Shown here: positions 1 through 5,297 of the stretch, in pieces
Position numbering within the stretch: the first letter of the stretch is position 1
Layout of the letters: each line of letters starts with the position of its first letter
NCBI GenBank assembly: GCA_031254715.1
Contig: JAIRTY010000160.1
Coordinates: 1-6,706, forward strand
Source: Nocardiopsaceae bacterium
GTDB taxonomy: Bacteria; Actinomycetota; Actinomycetes; Streptosporangiales; Streptosporangiaceae
DNA: 6,706 nt
Reading direction: 5' to 3'
Program-made: the position numbers and the translations under genes
The notes under the pieces: generated by a model
The model's database searches: none
What the model was told of the DNA's origin: nothing
What the model saw: the letters and a program-made list of their open reading frames with translations, nothing else

Positions 1-13
1 CAGCTACCTGCGG

Positions 14-2494
14 TCAGCTGGCTGCGGCCAGCTTCTTCGCCGACGAGATGAGGGACCGGCAGGCCGCGGTCTGGCTTGCCGCGCCGGTCACCGACTTGTT
101 CTGCGCCGCTGCCGCCAGCTCCACCTTGATCTTCCCGGTCAGCGCGTCGCGGGCGCGTTCCAGCCCGGTCAGGGCCTGGGTCGTGCTCTGGTAGGTCGCG
201 TCGCCGGGGCTGTTGCTTTCGATCGCCTTGGTGGATGCCTGCAGTGTGGCGGTGCCGAACTCACCGACGCTGGAATTGAGCTGCTTGTAGCAGTCACCCA
301 GCGCAACCGTGGCCGGCGCGGCCAGCGCCGGGGCCGGGCGGGTCAGGATCTGGCTGATCACCCGCCCGTCGGTCTGGTAGTCGTCGCGCAGCCCGCTGAG
401 GTAGAGCATCGTGGGCCGGACGTCGGTCTCATCGATCCAGGTACCGGTGGTGCCGCTGTCCGGCACCGTGACCTGGCCGCTGTCCGGGCCCGCCGAGTTC
501 GGGCCGCTGCCAGCGGCCGTGCCGTCGAGGCCGAGGCTGGCCACGCCCGGCCCGGCCATGCCGAGCCAGTTCGTGTTGATCTCGGCCGCGTAGTCACCGT
601 GGTCGTAGGCGAACCCGGTGTTCTGGGTGACGCAGGACCCGGTGCACGACGCCGGCCCGGTGGACAGGAAATAATCAGGCCGGGCGAACATCGCGAACGT
701 CGGCGTCCGCGCCGGATCGGCGTTCACCATGTGCAGGATCGCCTCTTCGGTCGGGTCCGCCAGGTAGTTGGTGATCGGCTGGGTGGTCGCGGTGTACGGG
801 TTGGCGGCCGTGAGGTTGCCGGTGTCCCGTTCCAGCGTGCGTACCGCGGGATCGTTGGCGCCCGGGTTGCCCGTGACGTAGAACTCCGGCGCGCTGTCCG
901 CCTCCACCGTGAACGGGGTCGTGTTGCCCGCCTGGCTGGCGAGCAGCCCGGTCAGGTTGCCGGCCAGTTCGCCGAACGAGCCCGCCGGGTAGGTGCACAG
1001 CACATCCGGGTTGACCGCGGAGCCGCTCACGGTGGCACCGTCGCAGTTGGCCGGGGTGGGCTGGATGGCCCGCCCGACGTTCGCGCCCGCCACGTGGTCG
1101 CCCTCGTCCGCGCTCACCGTGAACAGGGTGTTCTTCGGCGTGATGCCGTCCGCGGCCAGCCGCTTGAAGAACGTCCCGAACGCCTCGTTGTAGTACTGGG
1201 CCTGCTGGATGTAGCAGGCGGTGCCGCTGCCGAGGGCGGCGGGTGCGCTGGTGCACTCCGACAGGCCAGGGATGTGCTCGTTCCCGTGAATGTCGGAGAT
1301 GTATCCGGTCGTGACCGGTACCCCGGACTCCTGCATGTCGGCCAGGTACGCCAGCGTCTGCGACGCGTTGATGGAGCTGAAGCCGGGGAACCCGGGGTGG
1401 TCGGTGAGGAACGCGCCGTTGATCTGGTTGCCGTTCTCGTCGACCAGGTTGCCCTGGGCGTTGGTCACCTGGAAGCCGTGGCGGCTCACGTCAGGGGCAC
1501 CGGCTCCGAGCTGCGGCGCCACGTACCGGTGCCCGACCAGATCCTGGAAGCCGGAGTAACCGCCCGGCTCGTCAGGGAGCAGGTCCGCCGACGCGGTCGG
1601 GCTGGGCGAGGTCTGACCGAACTTGACCCCGCGCGCCGAAGCGCACAGCGCGTTGCCCTGGGCGCAGTGCACCGCGACCCCGACGTAGTCGGCGGTCTCA
1701 GCGTCCTTGAACGAGGAGGGGTCGGCCGCCAGCTGCTGCTCCTCCGGTGAGTTCGCGCCGAACACCTTGGGGATGTCCACCGCGGTGTTCTCCAGCTCCA
1801 GGTTCGCCGTCCCGACGGCGCCGAAATCGCAGCCGGCCCGGGTGTAAGGAACCCACGGCGCCGGGGTGGTCCGGTCGGGCCTGGGCGCCGGATTGGCCGT
1901 CGCGGGCGGGGAGGGCGCGTACACCATGGACGGGTTCGTATCGTGGCCCGTGGCCGGGTCGGACGCGGTGTCGAAGACCGGGTCGGTCCAGTAGGCGAAA
2001 GAGCCCGCCGGGTCGGTGGTGCCGTCCGGGTTGAAGGTCCGGTAGCTGTTGGAGATCGGCATTCCGTGACGGTCGCCGTAAAGCCCGGTCAGCGTCGTCA
2101 GGATGTTGTCGGCGGTGTGGGCGATCAGCGGGGTGTGGTTGTTGGAGAGCATGGTCCCGTCCCGCTCGATGAAATTGAGCAGGTTGGGCATGAGCTCCAG
2201 GTCGGACGGCACGTTCGGGTTGTCGCGGAAGAAATGGACGTTGTCGAACACGAGCTGCACCACGTGCTTGACAGGTCCTTTCAGCTGGCATCCGCTGGCC
2301 GCGGCGCTGGCGGTGGTGCGCGCGCTGGCGGTGGTGCGCGCGGAGCCGGCGCTCCCCGTCGCTCCGGCCGCCGGCGCCGCCTGCCTGGTTAATGCCGCCG
2401 CCGTCCCGCCGGTCATGGCGAGCCCGGCCAGCAGCACCGCGCTCCCGGTGACGGCTGTCAGTCTCCTGGTGAGCCACTGCGGGCGCTGTCGCAT
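14..2494 (-). CDS. Secreted alkaline-phosphatase-superfamily phosphoesterase
   Basis: 826 residues. Probably a metal-dependent phosphoesterase exported from the cell; the substrate is unknown. The N-terminus has basic residues with a twin arginine (TRRLTAV, 9-15), a hydrophobic stretch (16-28) and an Ala-rich likely cleavage region near 32-40, then a low-complexity Ala/Thr/Ser/Arg linker to about 68. The core has superfamily signatures in order: first metal Asp D84 (VFDNVHF), a nucleophile region T127-A-D-N130 followed nine residues later by TGLYGDRHG, D401-H403/H407 (SDIHGNEH), D463/D466-H467 (SADEGDH), H632 (YDHGDY) and the typical closing segment TDVRPTMLYLSGL...DGR (690-711). T127xxN130 has the same spacing to TGLY as the TFPN nucleophile motif of nucleotide pyrophosphatase/phosphodiesterases. 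Twelve cysteines fit disulfides outside the cytoplasm. Residues 716-826 are a separate, probably helical, Ala-rich tail bracketed by C735 and C812. The start is fixed by a strong ribosome binding site. Codon 35 is TTA. The superfamily is secure; phosphodiesterase versus phosphatase is open. Confidence 0.85.
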   Translation of the reverse strand: MRQRPQWLTRRLTAVTGSAVLLAGLAMTGGTAAALTRQAAPAAGATGSAGSARTTASARTTASAAASGCQLKGPVKHVVQLVFDNVHFFRDNPNVPSDLELMPNLLNFIERDGTMLSNNHTPLIAHTADNILTTLTGLYGDRHGMPISNSYRTFNPDGTTDPAGSFAYWTDPVFDTASDPATGHDTNPSMVYAPSPPATANPAPRPDRTTPAPWVPYTRAGCDFGAVGTANLELENTAVDIPKVFGANSPEEQQLAADPSSFKDAETADYVGVAVHCAQGNALCASARGVKFGQTSPSPTASADLLPDEPGGYSGFQDLVGHRYVAPQLGAGAPDVSRHGFQVTNAQGNLVDENGNQINGAFLTDHPGFPGFSSINASQTLAYLADMQESGVPVTTGYISDIHGNEHIPGLSECTSAPAALGSGTACYIQQAQYYNEAFGTFFKRLAADGITPKNTLFTVSADEGDHVAGANVGRAIQPTPANCDGATVSGSAVNPDVLCTYPAGSFGELAGNLTGLLASQAGNTTPFTVEADSAPEFYVTGNPGANDPAVRTLERDTGNLTAANPYTATTQPITNYLADPTEEAILHMVNADPARTPTFAMFARPDYFLSTGPASCTGSCVTQNTGFAYDHGDYAAEINTNWLGMAGPGVASLGLDGTAAGSGPNSAGPDSGQVTVPDSGTTGTWIDETDVRPTMLYLSGLRDDYQTDGRVISQILTRPAPALAAPATVALGDCYKQLNSSVGEFGTATLQASTKAIESNSPGDATYQSTTQALTGLERARDALTGKIKVELAAAAQNKSVTGAASQTAACRSLISSAKKLAAAS
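16..33. terminator. Hairpin over the stop codon of the phosphoesterase gene
   Basis: A perfect 7-bp stem (AGCTGGC / GCCAGCT) with the tetraloop TGCG overlaps the last codons and the stop of the minus-strand gene. There is no T-tract, so it may be part of a terminator or only a by-product of the Ala/Leu-rich C-terminus. Sequence beyond the left edge is needed to decide. Confidence 0.3.
2304..2339. repeat. 18-bp perfect tandem duplication in the linker
   Basis: GCGCTGGCGGTGGTGCGC occurs twice head to tail (2304-2321 and 2322-2339). It is a multiple of three, so it duplicates six residues in frame and gives SARTTASARTTAS in the linker after the signal peptide of the phosphoesterase. Likely a slippage-prone site that changes linker length without breaking the gene. 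Confidence 0.85.
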
Positions 2495-2497
2495 GGT

Positions 2498-2506
2498 CCC
2501 CTCCTC
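2498..2506 (-). promoter_or_regulatory. Ribosome binding site of the phosphoesterase gene
   Basis: On the minus strand GAGGAGGGG lies just before the ATG at 2494, with GGAGG five bases from the start. It is a strong Shine-Dalgarno match and decides the start codon. Confidence 0.8.
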
Positions 2507-2536
2507 GTCCGGCGGGGCGAGCCGCCGGAATCTCCC

Positions 2537-2575
2537 CGGTCACTGTGCCGCCGGGAAATCCTCCCGGTGACCGTA
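2537..2575 (-). promoter_or_regulatory. Dyad with possible -10 box upstream of the phosphoesterase gene
   Basis: CGGTCAC (2537-2543) and GTGACCG (2567-2573) form a 7-bp inverted repeat around a second small dyad, CCGGG (2551-2555) / CCCGG (2563-2567). On the minus strand the right arm overlaps TACGGT (2570-2575), which fits the TAnnnT form of an actinobacterial -10 box. This would give a leader of roughly 65-70 nt with the dyad at its beginning. I see no good -35. It could be an operator or an mRNA hairpin; this is inference. Confidence 0.35.
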
Positions 2576-2628
2576 GGGCCGCCGTGCAAACACCCGGCGA
2601 AGCCCCGGGAACGGCCGGGCCAAGATTC

Positions 2629-2667
2629 GGCCGGTATGCCGCTCCTTCGATTGGCCGGTATGCCGCT
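2629..2667. repeat. 15-bp direct repeat, 24-bp period, in divergent intergenic region
   Basis: GGCCGGTATGCCGCT occurs at 2629-2643 and 2653-2667. The bases before each copy are also similar (GATTC / CGATT), so it is nearly a 24-bp tandem unit. The second copy ends just upstream of the TAGAAT box at 2670, placing it in the spacer region of the promoter for the HAD remnant. The position suits paired sites for a regulator, but a simple duplication is equally possible. Confidence 0.8.
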
Positions 2668-2669
2668 TC

Positions 2670-2683
2670 TAGAATGACATTCC
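2670..2683 (+). promoter_or_regulatory. Leaderless-type promoter of the HAD remnant
   Basis: TAGAAT (2670-2675) is a good -10 match and ends 8 nt before the GTG at 2684, the distance expected when transcription starts at or next to the start codon. No Shine-Dalgarno is present and an in-frame TGA (2675-2677) rules out an earlier start. It lies within the palindrome TTCTAGAA (2667-2674). No clear -35. Confidence 0.55.
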
Positions 2684-2854
2684 GTGGCGGTCAGGGGCAT
2701 CATCTTCGACTGGGGCGGGACCCTCACCCCGTGGCACAGCATCGATCACGACGCGCTGTGGCTGGAGGTCTGCTCGCCGCACTATGACCTGGATGCGGTG
2801 ATCACCAGCCTCTCCGAGCTGCCGCGCCACCTCGATGCCTGGGCAGCCGGGTAA
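2684..2854 (+). pseudogene. Internally deleted HAD-family hydrolase remnant
   Basis: This 56-codon frame begins at GTG and ends at TAA. Its first 34 residues are a clear HAD N-terminus: VAVRGIIFDWGGTLTPWHS, with motif I nucleophile D9 in FDWGGTLT, then IDHDALWLEVCSPHY. The remaining part, DLDAVITSLSELPRHLDAW, resembles the last strand and helix of the same kind of protein (the xDAVIxSLxELPxxLDxW ending familiar from HAD-IA hydrolases). HAD-IA enzymes are usually about 200-240 residues, so some 150-180 residues, including motifs II, III and IV and the cap domain, are missing while both ends stay in frame. It cannot be a catalytic HAD enzyme. I infer a single in-frame deletion; a selected micro-protein is less likely. 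The downstream intact HAD gene is a different, divergent paralogue, not the missing part. Confidence 0.7.
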
Positions 2855-2945
2855 CACCTGCCCGCCCCGCCCGCGACCGTCACCGCCGGCCTGGCCACAC
2901 CGACCCCGTGATCATGAAACGATGGGCGCCGGAAAGGAGGCCGCG
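2855..2945 (+). other. Spacer before the HAD gene with a short overlapping ORF
   Basis: This 91-bp gap begins with a C-rich stretch and contains TGATCATG (2909-2916). The ATG in that motif (2914) opens a 12-codon frame, MKRWAPERRPRW, whose TGA (2950-2952) lies just inside the HAD gene start. I see no convincing -10/-35. The short ORF could be chance or a coupled leader peptide. No terminator separates it from the HAD remnant. Confidence 0.3.
2933..2940 (+). promoter_or_regulatory. Ribosome binding site of the HAD gene
   Basis: AAAGGAGG followed by five bases and ATG at 2946 is a near-ideal Shine-Dalgarno. It favours this start over the in-frame ATG at 2835, which would add 37 Pro/Arg-rich residues before the HAD motif I and overlap the preceding remnant. 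Confidence 0.85.
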
Positions 2946-3548
2946 ATGGTGATCCGGGCCGTTGTCCTCGACATCGGCGGCGTGCTGGAGCATACGCCGC
3001 CGCTCGGGACGGTCAGCAGGTGGGAACAGCAGCTCGGGCTGGCGCCGGGCGAAATGGCGCTGCGGCTCGAGGCGGTGTGGCGCGCCAGTAGCATCGGCGC
3101 GATCACCGAGGCAGAGACCTGGCAGCGCACCGGCGAGATCCTCCGGCTGGGCCGGGCCGACGTGGACGCGTATTTCGCCGACGCCTGGACCGAGTACCTC
3201 GGCACGCTCAACCAGGAACTGGCCGCGTACTTCGCCGGGCTGCGCCCCGCCTACCGGACCGGGATCATCAGCAACAGCGCGGTCGGCGCCCGCGAGCGGG
3301 AACAGGCCCGCTACGGGTTCGAGCAGATGACGGACGTGATCATCTACTCCCACGAGGCCGGGATCGCCAAGCCCGATCCGCGCATCTACGCGCTCGCCTG
3401 CCAGCAGCTCCAGGTGCGGCCCGAGGAGATGCTGTTCCTGGACGACGTGCAGGCCAACGTCGACGCCGCCCTCGACGCCGGCATCCGCGCCGTGTTGTTC
3501 ACCGGCACCGATCAGGCCATCGCGGACATCGAAGCACGGCTGCGATGA
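2946..3548 (+). CDS. HAD-superfamily subfamily IA hydrolase
   Basis: 200 residues, a usual length for a small-cap HAD-IA protein, likely a cytoplasmic phosphatase or dehalogenase-like hydrolase acting through an aspartyl intermediate. Motif I is VVLDIGGVL with nucleophile D9; motif II lies in GIISNSAVG (S109/N110); motif III Lys is K142 in GIAKPDPRIY; motif IV is LFLDDVQANVDAA (D166, D167). A helical cap occupies roughly residues 16-95. The acid/base position two after the nucleophile is Gly (D-I-G), not Asp. This occurs in YihX-like sugar-phosphate phosphatases (DLGN) and in dehalogenase/epoxide-hydrolase-like branches, so the reaction cannot be assigned. All catalytic motifs are otherwise present. 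Its stop overlaps the deformylase start by 4 nt (ATGA), implying co-transcription and translational coupling. The substrate is unknown. Confidence 0.92.
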   Translation: MVIRAVVLDIGGVLEHTPPLGTVSRWEQQLGLAPGEMALRLEAVWRASSIGAITEAETWQRTGEILRLGRADVDAYFADAWTEYLGTLNQELAAYFAGLRPAYRTGIISNSAVGAREREQARYGFEQMTDVIIYSHEAGIAKPDPRIYALACQQLQVRPEEMLFLDDVQANVDAALDAGIRAVLFTGTDQAIADIEARLR

Positions 3549-4030
3549 GCGTCCGGCCGCTGCGGCTGCTGGGCGACCCCGTGCTGCGCACCCCGGCCGA
3601 TCCTGTCACCCGGTTCGACGACGCCCTGGCCAGACTGGTCGATGACCTGATGGACACGGTGACAGAACCGGGCCGGGCGGGCCTGGCCGCCTGCCAGATC
3701 GGCGTCAGCCTCGCCGCCTTCTCCTACAACGTGGAGGGCGAGCACGGCTACGTGATCAACCCGCGGGTGACCGCGACCGAGGGCAGCCAGGAAGGGGCGG
3801 AAGGGTGCCTGTCCGTCCCTGGCGTCACCGCGATCCGCCAGCGGGCCGCGTACGCGCAGGTGCAGGGCGTTGACCTGGCACAGCGCCCGGTGACCGTGGC
3901 GGGTCACGAGGAACTCGCCCGCTGCCTCCAGCACGAGACGGACCACCTGCGCGGTGAGCTGTACATCGACCGGCTCGACCGCGCCGAGCGGCGCCGGGTG
4001 ATGCGCCTGCTGGCCGAGCTCCCCGGCTGA
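3545..4030 (+). CDS. def: Peptide deformylase
   Basis: 161 residues, normal for the family. Peptide deformylase removes the N-formyl group from the initiator methionine of nascent proteins using a bound metal, usually Fe2+. The three defining motifs are in order: motif 1 GLAACQIG (Q51), motif 2 EGCLSVP (metal ligand C88), and motif 3 QHETDH (H130 and H134 metal ligands, catalytic E131), followed by LRGELYIDRL. In motif 1, Arg and Cys replace the commoner Gly and Pro of GxGLAAPQIG (here RAGLAACQIG), but no metal or catalytic residue is lost, so I expect an active enzyme. There is no separate Shine-Dalgarno; the ATGA overlap with the HAD gene suggests its translation depends on that gene. Actinomycetes often have several deformylases, and a HAD-linked copy need not be the housekeeping one. 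The family call is very secure. Confidence 0.97.
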   Translation: MSVRPLRLLGDPVLRTPADPVTRFDDALARLVDDLMDTVTEPGRAGLAACQIGVSLAAFSYNVEGEHGYVINPRVTATEGSQEGAEGCLSVPGVTAIRQRAAYAQVQGVDLAQRPVTVAGHEELARCLQHETDHLRGELYIDRLDRAERRRVMRLLAELPG

Positions 4031-4045
4031 GCATCCGCCCCCCGA

Positions 4046-4072
4046 ACGGGCGCCGCCCGTGCTACCGGTAGC
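4046..4072. terminator. Two adjacent palindromes at convergent gene ends
   Basis: ACGGGC-GCC-GCCCGT (4046-4060) is a 6-bp hairpin with a triloop, directly followed by the perfect 12-bp palindrome GCTACCGGTAGC (4061-4072), which contains the stop codon of the minus-strand gene. Both lie at the tail-to-tail junction of the deformylase gene and the 4062-4436 gene. There is no T-tract on either strand, as is common for high-GC actinomycete terminators. A bidirectional terminator is likely. Confidence 0.5.
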
Positions 4073-4436
4073 GGAACCAGTCCAGGTAGCGGCGGAACAC
4101 CCCGCCCTCGCGGGGCAGCGACGGGCCCGCCGGCGGCGCCTTTTCCCGCTGCCTGGCGACCGGCTGGTCGTAGTCGGTCCGCGCGATGGAGTCGACGACC
4201 TGCTCCTCGCTGAAATCCTCGGAGCCGTCGATCAGCGGCACGAACCCGACCAGCATCCCGTCCCGCATCACCTGGGCTTCCAGCCCGGCGGTGCCGTCGG
4301 TGTCCCACTCGGCTTCCCGGCCCCCGGGCAGCATGACGCGTACCCCGACCTGCCCCACCCCGACGTGCGCCATGTGGGCGTTGACGCCCCGGTCGCGGAG
4401 TGCGTCCACCACCCGCCGCGCCCTGTCCTCGTCCAT
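4062..4436 (-). CDS. Conserved-looking small protein of unknown function
   Basis: 124 residues; I cannot name the family. Residues 1-20 form a probable helix (MDEDRARRVVDALRDRGVNA). Residues 21-67 look like beta strands with an acidic and glycine-rich turn (VGVRVMLPGGREAEWDTDGTAGLEAQV), then GMLVGFVPLIDGSEDFSEEQVVDSIARTDYD to 90. A Pro/Arg/Lys-rich linker (91-112) leads to a basic aromatic tail, FRRYLDWFRYR. No signal peptide or membrane segment. I vaguely recognise similar sequences in actinomycetes with no assigned role. The start at 4436 is chosen because the N-terminus is then compact and a -10 box lies 5 nt upstream; the frame remains open to an ATG at 4562, but that would run under the start of the divergent deacetylase gene and add Arg/Ala-rich sequence. 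A small ligand-binding or regulatory protein is only a guess. Confidence 0.75.
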   Translation of the reverse strand: MDEDRARRVVDALRDRGVNAHMAHVGVGQVGVRVMLPGGREAEWDTDGTAGLEAQVMRDGMLVGFVPLIDGSEDFSEEQVVDSIARTDYDQPVARQREKAPPAGPSLPREGGVFRRYLDWFRYR

Positions 4437-4447
4437 GGTGCACGGTA
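4437..4447 (-). promoter_or_regulatory. Leaderless-type promoter of the unknown gene
   Basis: On the minus strand TACCGT (4442-4447) ends 5 nt before the ATG at 4436, and no Shine-Dalgarno is present. This matches the TAnnnT-N5-7-ATG pattern of leaderless actinobacterial transcripts. No clear -35. Confidence 0.5.
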
Positions 4448-4479
4448 GCGCGACCCCCGCAGTGCCCGGGCCGGTCCGG

Positions 4480-4491
4480 TAGCGTCGGCGC
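4480..4491 (+). promoter_or_regulatory. Leaderless-type promoter of the PIG-L gene
   Basis: TAGCGT (4480-4485) ends 6 nt before the ATG at 4492, with GTCGGCGC in between and no Shine-Dalgarno, so transcription probably starts at the start codon. The 8-bp string CGGTAGCG occurs both here (4477-4484) and over the opposite promoter (4443-4450). Confidence 0.55.
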
Positions 4492-5286
4492 ATGGCCACC
4501 CTGGTGTCATTCCACGCCCACCCCGATGACGAGGCCATCGCCTGCGGCGGGGTCATGCACAAGGCTGCCGCCGAGGGCCACCAGGTGGTGCTGGTGGTCG
4601 CGACCCGGGGCGAACGCGGCGAGATACCGGACGGGTTCCTGGCGGAAGGGGAGGAACTGTGGCAGCGCCGGGTCGCCGAGACCGAGGCCGCCGCCGCGAT
4701 CCTCGGTGCCCACCGGGTGGAGTTCCTCGGCTATCAGGATTCCGGGATGATGGGCACTCCCGCCAACGACGCGCCCGGATCGTTCTGGACCGCGTCCGTG
4801 GACGAGGCAGCGAAACAGCTGGCAGCGATCCTGGCCGAGACCGGCGCGGACATCCTGACCTGCTACGACGACAACGGCGGCTACGGCCATCCCGACCATA
4901 TCCAGGTGCACAGGGTGGGCCTGCGCGCCGCCGGCCTGGCCGGCACGCCCCGCGTCTACCAGAACACCATCAATCGCGATCACCTGCTGCGGGGCATGGC
5001 CCGGTTCGCCGAGCAGGCCGCCGGCGCCGGGATCGAGGCCCCCGACGTGGCCGGCGACCCGGGCTTCGGCAAGCCCGAATCGCTGATCACCGCGGCCGTT
5101 GACGTCACCGCGCACCTGGCAGCCAAGCGTGCGGCGATGCGCGCCCACGCGAGCCAGATCAGCGAGAACTCGTTCTTCCTGGCGATACCGGACGAGGCAT
5201 TCGGGTACGCGTTCGGCACCGAGTGGTTCATCAGGGACGGGCAGGGCCCCGGCATCACGGAGACCGACCTGCTCGCCGGGCTATGA
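4492..5286 (+). CDS. PIG-L family zinc deacetylase, MshB/Mca-like
   Basis: 264 residues, cytoplasmic. The PIG-L fold uses zinc to hydrolyse N-acetyl or amide bonds. The first motif is AHPDDE (H10, D13 as zinc ligands, D12 as general base) and the second is YDDNGGYGHPDHIQVH (125-140), with H133 and H136 as the histidines equivalent to the catalytic and zinc-binding ones. TRGERGEIPDGFL (38-50) and the GGYGHPDH block are characteristic of the mycothiol branch, which includes MshB (deacetylates GlcNAc-inositol) and Mca (cleaves mycothiol S-conjugates). The C-terminal AMRAHASQI (215-223) and FGTEWFIR (241-248) are also typical of this group. It is somewhat shorter than MshB or Mca (about 290-300), so a paralogue with another GlcN- or mycothiol-like substrate is plausible; I give no gene symbol. 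No mycothiol gene adjoins it. Confidence 0.93.
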   Translation: MATLVSFHAHPDDEAIACGGVMHKAAAEGHQVVLVVATRGERGEIPDGFLAEGEELWQRRVAETEAAAAILGAHRVEFLGYQDSGMMGTPANDAPGSFWTASVDEAAKQLAAILAETGADILTCYDDNGGYGHPDHIQVHRVGLRAAGLAGTPRVYQNTINRDHLLRGMARFAEQAAGAGIEAPDVAGDPGFGKPESLITAAVDVTAHLAAKRAAMRAHASQISENSFFLAIPDEAFGYAFGTEWFIRDGQGPGITETDLLAGL

Positions 5287-5297
5287 GCCGCTTCCCG

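Noticed and set aside
599..1750. 383-codon plus-strand open frame opposite the phosphoesterase gene
   Set aside because: Its product is Arg/Gly/Val-rich with no motif, and the opposite strand has a clear superfamily protein with a signal peptide and ribosome binding site. Long antisense frames are expected at this GC content.
1698..2543. 281-codon minus-strand frame overlapping the start of the phosphoesterase gene
   Set aside because: It is the same strand in another frame, giving an Arg/His/Gly-rich product without domains; a shadow of the real gene.
2835..2945. Upstream ATG (2835) as start of the HAD hydrolase
   Set aside because: It adds 37 Pro/Arg-rich residues ahead of motif I and overlaps the HAD remnant, while ATG 2946 has an ideal Shine-Dalgarno.
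2684..3548. HAD remnant and downstream HAD gene as two halves of one frameshifted gene
   Set aside because: The downstream gene has its own complete motif I (VVLDIGGVL) and all later motifs, so the two are separate paralogues.
3904..4443. 179-codon minus-strand frame across the deformylase end and the unknown gene
   Set aside because: Arg/Gly/Ala-rich translation without motifs, contradicted by the intact deformylase motif HETDH on the other strand.
4437..4562. N-terminal extension of the 124-residue unknown protein to ATG 4562
   Set aside because: It would run beneath the start of the PIG-L gene and contain both promoters; the added sequence has low-complexity composition.
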